Source: an uncultured Clostridia bacterium
Lineage (GTDB): Bacteria; Bacillota; Clostridia; UBA1381
DNA length: 52,658 bases
NCBI GenBank assembly: GCA_947626045.1
Contig: CANQQS010000004.1
Coordinates: 1-52,658, forward strand
Direction of reading: 5' to 3'
Each line of letters opens with the position of its first letter. The first letter of the stretch is position 1. Below the pieces are notes generated by a model, which saw nothing but the letters and a program-made list of their open reading frames with translations, was not told the DNA's origin and ran no database searches. Position numbers and translations under genes: made by a program. Shown in pieces: positions 10,415 to 19,661 of the stretch.

Positions 10415-11257
10415 ATGGACGCGATACATGTAAACTGGACAAAACCCTTCGTGAACAAGACGCGCGCGCCGTACGAAACGGAGGATTTTGAAATTTTCAC
10501 AACCGTCCTGTCGGCTCTTACCTGGCGCAAAAAAAACGGCAGAATCACAATGGCAACCGACAGCGCCGGCGCGGAGTATTACGTAAAAAACGGACTTGAC
10601 GTAATATGGGACGGCATGGACGTGTGCCTTGACGATATTGACGTAAACCCCGACGTGTTCTGGGCAGCCGGTAAGCTGTTCGCGCTGCAAAAGCAGACCG
10701 CGCCCGTCGCGATGATTGACACCGATTTTATAGTCTGGGACACGCTCGCGAACTGCGGCGCGGACGCGGAGGTAATTCACTTTGAGGAGCTTGCGCCGCA
10801 TATTTACCCGCCGTTTGAGTATTTTAAGAACACGCACTTCACCTTTGACGATGATTTCGACCGCACCGTTAAAGCGTGCAACACCGCACTGTGCGTCATA
10901 CGCGACGCGGAGCTTTTGAAGTATTATACAGACACGGCGATACGGTTCATGCGCGAAAGCGACGAAAAGGACGACAGGCTCTGCTATATGGTATTTGCGG
11001 AGCAGCGGCTTCTCGCGATATGCGCGAAAAAGCTCGGCAAAACCGTCGCATCGTTTTCCGATATGCCGTCGCTCTTTTCGGGCAAAGACACGCGCTTTAC
11101 CCACACGTGGGGCATGAAGCAGCAGATGCGCGACAACGGCGCGCTGCGGTACGACTTCTGCAAAAGGTGTGCGCGGCGCATAAGCGCGGACTACCCGCGC
11201 ACGGCGGAAATTCTTGCAAAAATCGGCAGTCTTGCGCCGTATTTTGAGGATATGTAA
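10415..11257 (+). CDS. Putative glycosyltransferase-like protein of unknown specificity (DUF6734-like by recall, not searched)
   Basis: SD GGAGGA 6 nt before ATG; AMIDTDFIVWD resembles a GT-A DXD motif; the R-rich upstream extension of the listed ORF overlaps the GSY gene and is rejected. Confidence 0.6.
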   Translation: MDAIHVNWTKPFVNKTRAPYETEDFEIFTTVLSALTWRKKNGRITMATDSAGAEYYVKNGLDVIWDGMDVCLDDIDVNPDVFWAAGKLFALQKQTAPVAMIDTDFIVWDTLANCGADAEVIHFEELAPHIYPPFEYFKNTHFTFDDDFDRTVKACNTALCVIRDAELLKYYTDTAIRFMRESDEKDDRLCYMVFAEQRLLAICAKKLGKTVASFSDMPSLFSGKDTRFTHTWGMKQQMRDNGALRYDFCKRCARRISADYPRTAEILAKIGSLAPYFEDM

Positions 11258-11294
11258 AATTTTTTCCAAAATTAAATTTTTTTTACAATAATTG

Positions 11295-11322
11295 TAGACA
11301 TTTCCTTAAAATATGTTATAAT
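11295..11322 (+). promoter_or_regulatory. Promoter upstream of ppdK
   Basis: TAGACA-16 nt-TATAAT. Confidence 0.45.
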
Positions 11323-11386
11323 TATATTATGAGTAGTATGCGGAAAATTCCGCGCTGCAAAACAAAAAACTATAGGAGGAAAAAGA

Positions 11387-14014
11387 ATGGCACACAAGTA
11401 TGTATACCTTTTCTCGGAGGGTAATGCAAACATGAGAGAGCTTCTCGGCGGTAAGGGCGCTAACCTTGCCGAGATGACAAACCTCGGACTGCCCGTTCCG
11501 CAGGGCTTCACAATCTCAACCGAAGCCTGCACGCAGTATTACGAGGACGGCAGACAGATCAACGACGAAATTCAATCACAAATCAACGAGTACATTGTAA
11601 AAATGGAGGGTATCACCGGCAAGAAGTTCGGCGACCCCGAAAATCCGCTGCTCGTTTCCGTACGCTCGGGCGCGAGAGCGTCAATGCCGGGCATGATGGA
11701 CACAATCCTTAACCTCGGTATCAACGAGACCGTTGTCGATTACATGGCTAAGGCTTCGCAGAATCCCCGCTGGGCATGGGACTGCTACAGAAGATTTATC
11801 CAGATGTACAGCGACGTTGTTATGGAGGTCGGCAAGAAGTATTTTGAAGAGCTTATCGACAAGATGAAGGCTGAGAAGGGCGTTAAGCAGGACGTTGAGC
11901 TTACGGCAGACGACCTTAAGGAGCTTGCTTCGCAGTTTAAGGCTGAGTACAAGAAGGTTATCGGCAAGGACTTCCCGACAGACCCGAAGGAGCAGCTTAT
12001 GGGCGCTATCAAGGCTGTATTCCGTTCATGGGACAACCCCAGAGCGAACGTTTACAGACGCGATAACGACATTCCCTATTCATGGGGTACAGCCGTAAAC
12101 GTACAGATGATGGCGTTCGGTAACATGGGCGACGACTGCGGCACGGGCGTTGCGTTCACGCGCGATCCGGCTACCGGTGAAAAGCACCTCATGGGCGAGT
12201 TTTTGACAAACGCTCAGGGTGAGGACGTTGTTGCGGGCGTACGTACGCCGATGCCTATAGCCGAGATGGAACAGAAGTTCCCCGAAGCGTTCGCGCAGTT
12301 CAAGACTGTTTGTCAGACGCTTGAAGATCATTACAGAGATATGCAGGATATGGAGTTCACCGTTGAGCACGGCAAGCTCTATATGCTTCAGACAAGAAAC
12401 GGTAAGAGAACGGCGCAGGCCGCGCTTAAAATCGCTTGCGATCTCGTTGACGAGGGCATGAGAACCGAGGAAGAAGCGGTTGCTATGATAGATCCGCGTA
12501 ACCTCGACACGCTGCTTCACCCGCAGTTTGACGCTGCCGCTTTGAAGGCTGCAACGCCGATGGGCAAGGCTCTGGGCGCATCGCCGGGCGCTGCCGCGGG
12601 TAAGATAGTATTCACGGCTGACGACGCTAAGGAGTGGGCTGCGAGAGGCGAAAAGGTCGTACTCGTTCGTCTTGAAACATCGCCGGAGGACATCGAAGGC
12701 ATGAAGGCTGCTCAGGGTATACTGACCGTTCGCGGCGGTATGACTTCGCACGCTGCCGTTGTTGCGCGCGGTATGGGTACGTGCTGCGTATCGGGCTGCG
12801 GCGACATCGCTATGGATGAGGCTAACAAGAAGTTCACGCTTAACGGCAAGGAATATCACGAGGGCGACACTCTGTCGCTCGACGGTTCGACAGGTAATAT
12901 TTACGACGGAATTATCCCGACGGTCGACGCTTCGATCGCGGGCGAGTTCGGCAGGATCATGGGCTGGGCTGACAAGTTCAGAACATTGAAGGTTCGCACG
13001 AACGCCGACACGCCGGCTGACGCTAAGAAGGCGAGAGAGCTCGGCGCTGAGGGTATCGGTCTTTGCCGTACGGAGCATATGTTCTTCGAGGGCAACAGAA
13101 TCGACGCGTTCAGAGAGATGATCTGCGCGGATACGGTTGAGGAGAGAGAGGCTGCTCTCGATAAGATTTTACCGATGCAGCAGGGCGACTTTGAGAAGCT
13201 TTACGAGGCTCTTGAGGGTAACCCCGTAACTATCCGTTTCCTCGATCCGCCGCTTCATGAGTTCGTTCCGACAGAAGAGGCTGACATTGAGATCCTCGCT
13301 AAGTCGCAGGGCAAGAGCGTTGAGGCTATCAAGGACCTTATCGCGGGTCTCCACGAGGCTAACCCGATGATGGGTCACAGAGGCTGCCGTCTTGACGTAA
13401 CGTATCCGGAAATCGCGAAGATGCAGACAAAGGCTGTTATCCGCGCGGCTATAAACGTTCAGAAGGCTCATCCGGAATGGACGATAGTTCCCGAGATCAT
13501 GATCCCGCTCGTATGCGAGGTCAAGGAATTGAAGTACGTTAAGAAGATAGTCGTTGAGACAGCCGACGCCGAGATCGTGGCTGCGGGCGCTGATCTCAAG
13601 TATGAAGTAGGTACGATGATCGAGATTCCGCGCGCAGCTCTTACGGCTGACGAAATCGCGACCGAGGCTGACTTCTTCTGCTTCGGCACGAATGACCTCA
13701 CGCAGATGACGTTCGGCTTCTCGCGCGACGACGCGGGCAAGTTCCTCGACGCTTACTACGACGCTAAGATTTTCGAGAACGATCCGTTCGCGAAGCTCGA
13801 CCAGACGGGCGTAGGCAAGCTGATGGAAATGGCTATCAAGCTTGGCAAGCCGGTCAATCCGAATCTTCACGTAGGTATCTGCGGCGAGCACGGCGGCGAT
13901 CCTTCGTCGGTTGAGTTCTGCCACAAGATCGGTCTTAACTACGTATCCTGCTCACCGTTCAGAGTTCCTATCGCGAGACTCGCTGCGGCGCAGGCTAAGA
14001 TCAACGAAAAATAA
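11387..14014 (+). CDS. ppdK: Pyruvate, phosphate dikinase
   Basis: KYVYLFSEGNANMRELLGGKGANLAEMTNLGLPVPQGFTI; GGMTSHAAVVARGMGTCCVSG; GLCRTEHMF. Confidence 0.98.
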   Translation: MAHKYVYLFSEGNANMRELLGGKGANLAEMTNLGLPVPQGFTISTEACTQYYEDGRQINDEIQSQINEYIVKMEGITGKKFGDPENPLLVSVRSGARASMPGMMDTILNLGINETVVDYMAKASQNPRWAWDCYRRFIQMYSDVVMEVGKKYFEELIDKMKAEKGVKQDVELTADDLKELASQFKAEYKKVIGKDFPTDPKEQLMGAIKAVFRSWDNPRANVYRRDNDIPYSWGTAVNVQMMAFGNMGDDCGTGVAFTRDPATGEKHLMGEFLTNAQGEDVVAGVRTPMPIAEMEQKFPEAFAQFKTVCQTLEDHYRDMQDMEFTVEHGKLYMLQTRNGKRTAQAALKIACDLVDEGMRTEEEAVAMIDPRNLDTLLHPQFDAAALKAATPMGKALGASPGAAAGKIVFTADDAKEWAARGEKVVLVRLETSPEDIEGMKAAQGILTVRGGMTSHAAVVARGMGTCCVSGCGDIAMDEANKKFTLNGKEYHEGDTLSLDGSTGNIYDGIIPTVDASIAGEFGRIMGWADKFRTLKVRTNADTPADAKKARELGAEGIGLCRTEHMFFEGNRIDAFREMICADTVEEREAALDKILPMQQGDFEKLYEALEGNPVTIRFLDPPLHEFVPTEEADIEILAKSQGKSVEAIKDLIAGLHEANPMMGHRGCRLDVTYPEIAKMQTKAVIRAAINVQKAHPEWTIVPEIMIPLVCEVKELKYVKKIVVETADAEIVAAGADLKYEVGTMIEIPRAALTADEIATEADFFCFGTNDLTQMTFGFSRDDAGKFLDAYYDAKIFENDPFAKLDQTGVGKLMEMAIKLGKPVNPNLHVGICGEHGGDPSSVEFCHKIGLNYVSCSPFRVPIARLAAAQAKINEK

Positions 14015-14030
14015 TTTAACAGCGTAACGA

Positions 14031-14061
14031 AAGAAGCCGTCCATATGGACGGCTTCTTTTT
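14031..14061 (+). terminator. Rho-independent terminator of ppdK
   Basis: AAGAAGCCGTCCATATGGACGGCTTCTTTTT. Confidence 0.9.
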
Positions 14062-14073
14062 GCGGGCGAACAC

Positions 14074-14150
14074 GGGACGTCGGGGCGCCGTCCCCTACAC
14101 CCGTTATTTATAAACAGTGCGCCGTAGGGGCTGGCGCCCTCGACAGCCCG
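14074..14150. repeat. Composite intergenic hairpin repeat, copy B (M1 only)
   Basis: GGGACGTCGGGGCGCCGTCCCCTAC...GTAGGGGCTGGCGCCCTCGACAGCCC. Confidence 0.9.
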
Positions 14151-14183
14151 TATATATCTACAAAACACGATTGAACGGGACAA

Positions 14184-14639
14184 CTATTCTCCGAAATTAA
14201 AAATTTTAATCTTTTTTCGTTTCGCATATTCAATTGTTTTAGCCGCGCCGCCAAATGAACCGCTTACAAAGGCGATAAGGTAATTTGACTTATCAACCAT
14301 ATATTGATTACATTTTAGGATTTGATATTGTTTCGTAGTATTTGTCGGAATTTGCGCTATAAGTATATTATCATAATCTTTATAATACTGTTCTTTATGT
14401 GTATCTATGGTTTTTGTCAGATATGGAATTATAAGATTAAGCTCTATATTCGGGGACTGATTTTTCAATTTTCTTATAATATCAGCAGCCAATTTATCAA
14501 AGTTGCCGTAATTTCCCACCCAAAATTCATTGACGGAAAATTCCTCAACCAACTCACGGCATTTATCAAATACACGTTTTTTAATATCATCTCCGTATAT
14601 TATTTTACCATGACCTGCAAAACAGCATATATTTTTCAT
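14184..14639 (-). CDS. SLOG/DUF1273-like protein
   Basis: CCFAGHGKI ... FWVGNYGNFDKLAADIIRKLK ... YLIAFVSGSFGGAAKTIEYAKRKKIKIFN, Rossmann-like SLOG pattern. Confidence 0.7.
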   Translation of the reverse strand: MKNICCFAGHGKIIYGDDIKKRVFDKCRELVEEFSVNEFWVGNYGNFDKLAADIIRKLKNQSPNIELNLIIPYLTKTIDTHKEQYYKDYDNILIAQIPTNTTKQYQILKCNQYMVDKSNYLIAFVSGSFGGAAKTIEYAKRKKIKIFNFGE

Positions 14640-14801
14640 ATTTTATTGTCTCATCAAATATTATGCTGCCATTGTAATACATAAATCACCACTTGTAAAG
14701 ATGAAATAATCAATGTCAATGATTATTTTACCATATACACGGCATGTTTATATTTCCTTGTTTGCTATATACTTAATATATAAAACAATGGGGTGTTAAA
14801 T

Positions 14802-15035
14802 ATGACATACGGTGAAAAGCTTATCGCGTTAGGCTTGAATATTGCCTACTACAGAAAATTGAGATTACTCACACAAGAAAAATTAGCCGAAAAAGCCGAT
14901 GTCAGTATTTCAACAATCCGCAAATTAGAAAATCCCAATATGTTTACCGGCGTCACCTTTGAAAAAATATGTCGGCTGGCAGCTGCGCTCGATATTACGG
15001 AAAGCGAACTTCTTGATTTTAGAAAGAGTAAATAA
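14802..15035 (+). CDS. XRE-family HTH transcriptional regulator
   Basis: IAYYRKLRLLTQEKLAEKADVSISTIRKLENPNMFTGVTFEKICRLAAALDI. Confidence 0.85.
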   Translation: MTYGEKLIALGLNIAYYRKLRLLTQEKLAEKADVSISTIRKLENPNMFTGVTFEKICRLAAALDITESELLDFRKSK

Positions 15036-15052
15036 TAGAATTTTACACCCAA

Positions 15053-15330
15053 GACCCCCTCTCCGAGGGGGTTTTATGGGCTGTCGAGGTGAACCACACG
15101 CAAGCGTGTGGTAGGCGTGTTGCGAAGCAACAAACACCGTAGTAAGGGCGCCAGCCCCTACTACGCATGAAAAAATACGCCGTAGGGGCGACCCTTGCGG
15201 TCGCCCGAGGTAAACCCCTCAGTCACACTTCGTGTGACAGCTCCCCTAGTAGGGGAGCCATACGGAGAGCGGCGCATATCGTAAGCCTCCCCTATTAGGG
15301 GAGGTGGCGCCGGAGGCGCCAGAGGGGTTT
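15053..15330. repeat. Composite intergenic hairpin repeat, copy C (M4, interrupted M1, M2, M3)
   Basis: GACCCCCTCTCCGAGGGGGTT; GGGCTGTCGAG / 57-58 bp insertion / GGGCGCCAGCCCCTAC; GTAGGGGCGACCCTTGCGGTCGCCC; AAACCCCTC...GAGGGGTTT. Confidence 0.9.
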
Positions 15331-15345
15331 ATTGCCCCGCCGTTA

Positions 15346-15374
15346 TTGACAACACATTGCAAAACGTGTAAAAT
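15346..15374 (+). promoter_or_regulatory. Sigma-A-type promoter of the GH51 gene
   Basis: TTGACA-17 nt-TAAAAT. Confidence 0.6.
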
Positions 15375-15409
15375 TAATATAAGAATACGATATTTCAAGG
15401 AGGACTGTT

Positions 15410-18400
15410 ATGAAAAGGAGATTGATTGCCGTAATCGCGGCGGCGGCTCTCATGGCGGGAGCGATGCCTGCTGCAATGGCGGCGAACGGTGCGGCGGAGC
15501 CTGTTCTGCGCTACACGTTTGACAATAAAAATCCGCTTGCCGACGAAAGCGGCAAAAACGAATTAAAGCTCTCGGGCGGCGCGTCCGTTACCGACGGCGG
15601 CAACACCGGCAAGGCGCTCACTCTTGACGGCGCTGACGGCTATGCGCTTTTGCCGGAGGGAATTTTAACCGACAGCTTTACGGTCGCGTCATGGGTGAAG
15701 ATTGACCGCTTTACCGCGTGGGGACGCGTGTTCGACTTCGGAACGGACGCGAACAACAATTTCTTTTTCGCGCCCTATTCGGGCAGCACGGCGAGAATTG
15801 AAATGAAGTCGCCCACAGGCACGGACACCGTTGACACGGTGCAGGAAACGGAGCGCGACTGGGTACACTACGCCGTCACGTATGAAAACGGCACGCTGAA
15901 TTACTACAGAAACGGTCTGCTCGCCGACACAAAATCCAACATGTCAGTAAAGCCGACCGACATTAAGGACACGTTAAATTACATAGGCAAATCGCACTAT
16001 GACGGCGACGCGTACCTCGCGGCGGCGGTCGATGATTTCCGCGTGTATGACAAGGCTTTGAGCGCCGACGAAATATCCGCCGTATTCGCGGAGGGCGAAA
16101 TCAACCCCGCGGTGCTGCTCGGCTCGTACACGATTGAAAACGGCGCGCTAATAACCGGTAACACGTTCACGCTGCCGCAAACGGAAGGACTCATGTGGAG
16201 CGAAACTGACGGCCTCGGTCTTATAGACACGCAAACGGGCGCGGTAACTCACCCCGAAACCACGGCGAAGGTGATGCTCGCGGCGGAGTACGGCGGCGAA
16301 AAAGCGGAGTACACCGTTTACGTCGCGGGTACGGCGAGAAGTCCGTACACCGTGAACATCGACGCGTCCGACAGGTCGAAGGACGTTTCCGATATTATGT
16401 GGGGACTGTTTTTCGAGGACATAAACAGCTCCGCAGACGGCGGCTTGTACGCCGAAATGGTGCAGAACCGCTCGTTTGAGATTGCGGCAGACGGTAATTT
16501 GTACTCGTGGGAAACGTCGGGCGACGCGAAAATCAGCACCGAAAACCCGATGAACGAAAACAATCCGACATATATCACGCTCGGCAAGGGCGCAAGCATA
16601 ACGAATGACGGTTATATGGGCATGAGCGTTAAAAAAGACGCTGTTTACAGCTTTTCCGCGCGGGTGCGTGGCAAGGCTGATTTGACGGTTTCCGTAGGCG
16701 GCGCGTCAGCCGAAGTTAAGGCTGATGGCTCGGACTGGCAGGAGGTAACGGCTGCTCTTACGGCTGCCGAAAATGCGTCCGACGCGAAGCTTACCGTAAA
16801 GAATACGGGTGAAGCTGTCGATATGGACATGATTTCGCTTATCCCCGAGGACACGTACAAGGGTCACGGACTCAGAAAGGATTTAATGGAGGCTCTTGAG
16901 GATATGCACCCGAAATTCCTGCGTTTCCCGGGCGGCTGCGCCGTTGAGGGCAATACCATGGACGTGGCGTGGAACTGGAAGGACACGGTCGGCGATGTTT
17001 CGGAGCGCAAGGAAATGGTAAATATCTGGAGCGGCTCGGACGGTACGTATCAAATGACGTACGGCTTGGGCTTTTACGAGTATTTTCAAATGTGCGAGGA
17101 CTTGGGCATGGAGCCTGTACCGATATTAAACTGCGGTCTTTCGTGTCAGGTTCGCTCCGGCGGCAACGAGGACGAGAACCACGTTGTACCGATGGACGAA
17201 CTGCAGCCCTACATTGACGACGCGCTCGATTTGATAGCGTTCGCGAACGGCACCGACGAGAGCAATGAATGGGTGAAATTAAGGAAAGAAATGGGGCACA
17301 GAGAGCCGTTTAACCTCAAATATATCGGTATCGGCAACGAGCAGTACGGCGATATTTATTTTGAGCGTTACGCGGAGTTTGCGAAGCAGATACACGAAAA
17401 ATATCCCGACATTAACCTCGTCACAACATCCGGCACGGCTTCGAGCGGCTCGAACAACGACCTTGCGTGGAACTGGATAAACGCGAACACCGAGCTTGCC
17501 GACCGCGTTGACGAGCATTACTACGAGAGCGCGGACTGGTTCAGACAGCACGCTTACCGCTACGACGATTACCGCCGCGACACAAATTCAAAGGTATTTC
17601 TGGGCGAGTACGCGTCGAAGGGCAACACGTGGTACAACGCGCTCTGCGAGGCGGCGTTTATGACAGGTCTTGAGCGCAACGCCGACGTTGTGCGCATGGC
17701 GAGCTACGCGCCGATGTTCGCGAAGTACGGCAACACGCAGTGGACGGCGGCGAACATGATTTGGTTCACGAACGACGACTACGTTCTCACACCGAATTAT
17801 TACGTGCAGTCGCTGTTCTCGAACAATCACGGCGACTATACACTCCCGACCGATGTGGAGATGAGCGGCATACCGGCGGAGGACTATCTCCACGGCGGCG
17901 TTGTACTCGGCTCGTGGGGTACGCAGAACGAGTTTAAGGACGCGCATATACAGCAGAATATACCGATAGAGGGCGGCAGCGGTGAAATCGATGTTGCGCC
18001 CGAAGGCTGGCAGAAGGGTATCGGCGAATGGACAATCGGCAGTGACGGCGTTATTGTGCAGACCTCGGACAGCACAGGCGCGACCGTCTACAACGACTGG
18101 GCGGCTGCGAATCCGTCAATGGCTGACAGAGATTACACGTTCACCGTTAAGGCAAAGAAAAACGGCGGCGGCGAGGGCTTCCAGATAGGCGTTGCGGCGG
18201 AGGACGGCATGAATTATTACCGCGTCAACGTCGGCGGCTGGGGCAACACAACCGCGAAAATTCAGCATATAGTAAACGGCGTGAGCGCGGACGTGGGCAA
18301 CGCCGCGGAACAGTCGTACATCGGCGACGTGCATATAAACGACGGCGAGTGGTACGACGTTAAGGTCGAGGTAAGCGACTATGAGATCAAGGCGTATCTG

Positions 18401-19366
18401 AACGGCGAGTTTATCTGCTCGTACACGAAGCCGAAGGAGTACGGTCCCGTTTACGCGTCAAGCACATACGATTCGGAAACGGGTGAAATCATAGCGAAGA
18501 TTGTAAACACCACAAGCTCCGACACGACGGTCGAGGTGAATATCGACACGCCGAGAGGCATGGGTTTTGACACCTCGGCAAAGGCGAAAACAATCACGAT
18601 GACCGCCGACACAAGCGCGGTAAACACGCTTGAAAACAAAGACAATATCGTCCCCGTCGAGGGCGAGTTCGAGGGTATAGGCAGCAGCTTCGACTATCCC
18701 GTAAAGGCAAATTCATTGAGCATCATACGCATACCGACCATGAGCGTGAACGCCGTATCTCCCCCGGGATACCAGCATCAGGCGTACATGTCGGGTTACG
18801 GCGACGGTACGTACCGCCCCGATAGTCCTGTTACGCGCGCGGAGGCTGCGGCACTCATAGCGCGTATCACGGACGGCTTTGACGACACGCACACGTACAG
18901 AATCAACCATGAATTTACCGATGTCGCGGACGATGCGTGGTATAAAAATTACGTGAACTACCTGAGCGACAAACAATATATCAGCGGCTATTCCGACGGC
19001 ACGTTCCGTCCCGACAAAACAATAACGCGCGCGGAGCTTGCGAAAATAATCTGTTCATATCTCGGTGAAGCACCCGCCGAAAACACGCTGTACACCGATA
19101 TTAAAGGACACTGGGCGGAGGGTTATATCGCGGCGCTGAGCGCGAAAGGTATTATAACGGGTTACGATGACGGCACATTCCGTCCCGACGAGCCTGTGTC
19201 GCGCGCGGAAACGGTGACGCTTGTGAACCGCGCGCTTGGACGGTTTATAGAAAACACCGACTGGTTCCCGAACGAGTTTACCGACGTTCCGAAATCACAC
19301 TGGGCGTATAAGGAATTTGTCGAGGCGGTCATACCGCATAACACAAAACAATGTCAATTAAAATAA
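15410..19366 (+). CDS. Secreted LamG + GH51-like alpha-L-arabinofuranosidase + SLH domains (chimeric C-terminus)
   Basis: Signal peptide; LamG VLRYTFDNKNPLADESG; WGLFFEDINSSADGGLYAEMVQNRSFE; KYIGIGNEQYG; SLH motifs SGYGDGTYRPDSPVTRAEAAALIAR, SGYSDGTFRPDKTITRAELAKII, TGYDDGTFRPDEPVSRAETVTLVNRAL. Confidence 0.9.
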   Translation: MKRRLIAVIAAAALMAGAMPAAMAANGAAEPVLRYTFDNKNPLADESGKNELKLSGGASVTDGGNTGKALTLDGADGYALLPEGILTDSFTVASWVKIDRFTAWGRVFDFGTDANNNFFFAPYSGSTARIEMKSPTGTDTVDTVQETERDWVHYAVTYENGTLNYYRNGLLADTKSNMSVKPTDIKDTLNYIGKSHYDGDAYLAAAVDDFRVYDKALSADEISAVFAEGEINPAVLLGSYTIENGALITGNTFTLPQTEGLMWSETDGLGLIDTQTGAVTHPETTAKVMLAAEYGGEKAEYTVYVAGTARSPYTVNIDASDRSKDVSDIMWGLFFEDINSSADGGLYAEMVQNRSFEIAADGNLYSWETSGDAKISTENPMNENNPTYITLGKGASITNDGYMGMSVKKDAVYSFSARVRGKADLTVSVGGASAEVKADGSDWQEVTAALTAAENASDAKLTVKNTGEAVDMDMISLIPEDTYKGHGLRKDLMEALEDMHPKFLRFPGGCAVEGNTMDVAWNWKDTVGDVSERKEMVNIWSGSDGTYQMTYGLGFYEYFQMCEDLGMEPVPILNCGLSCQVRSGGNEDENHVVPMDELQPYIDDALDLIAFANGTDESNEWVKLRKEMGHREPFNLKYIGIGNEQYGDIYFERYAEFAKQIHEKYPDINLVTTSGTASSGSNNDLAWNWINANTELADRVDEHYYESADWFRQHAYRYDDYRRDTNSKVFLGEYASKGNTWYNALCEAAFMTGLERNADVVRMASYAPMFAKYGNTQWTAANMIWFTNDDYVLTPNYYVQSLFSNNHGDYTLPTDVEMSGIPAEDYLHGGVVLGSWGTQNEFKDAHIQQNIPIEGGSGEIDVAPEGWQKGIGEWTIGSDGVIVQTSDSTGATVYNDWAAANPSMADRDYTFTVKAKKNGGGEGFQIGVAAEDGMNYYRVNVGGWGNTTAKIQHIVNGVSADVGNAAEQSYIGDVHINDGEWYDVKVEVSDYEIKAYLNGEFICSYTKPKEYGPVYASSTYDSETGEIIAKIVNTTSSDTTVEVNIDTPRGMGFDTSAKAKTITMTADTSAVNTLENKDNIVPVEGEFEGIGSSFDYPVKANSLSIIRIPTMSVNAVSPPGYQHQAYMSGYGDGTYRPDSPVTRAEAAALIARITDGFDDTHTYRINHEFTDVADDAWYKNYVNYLSDKQYISGYSDGTFRPDKTITRAELAKIICSYLGEAPAENTLYTDIKGHWAEGYIAALSAKGIITGYDDGTFRPDEPVSRAETVTLVNRALGRFIENTDWFPNEFTDVPKSHWAYKEFVEAVIPHNTKQCQLK

Positions 19367-19451
19367 AAAATTGACCCCCTGAAGGTAACGTAAAATAAAA
19401 CAATAAAGTATGTTTTCGGGGAATGGCGCAGCTTAGGCTGCGTCATTCCCC
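19352..19451. mobile_element. Possible insertion-sequence end remnant (IS21-like terminal sequence by resemblance) with hairpin
   Basis: TGTCAATTAAAATAAAAAATTGACCCCCTGAAGG followed by hairpin GGGGAATGGCGCAGC-TTAG-GCTGCGTCATTCCCC; abuts an abnormal SLH end. Confidence 0.35.
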
Positions 19452-19661
19452 GCTTCTGTTTGTCACCCCCCTTTTCGTTTTTTCGTCCGGAAATCTTTAG
19501 CATAGCGGTTTTTCTATGGCTACCGTTTTTAGATACAACACAACATAATCACTCTGTACTCTAATTGATGTATAATAAACTTGTAATTTTTAAAAAATAT
19601 GATATAATTGAATTGATATGCAAGCAATATAACAAACTGTTAGAGGAGGGTATAAAGAAAT

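Noticed and set aside
12080-13078. Long antisense ORF (332 aa) within ppdK, and similar ones at 33441-34283, 10250-11269, 6468-7205 and 7622-8449
   Set aside because: Lie opposite well-supported genes, have Arg/His/Val-rich non-domain composition and no SD; products of codon bias
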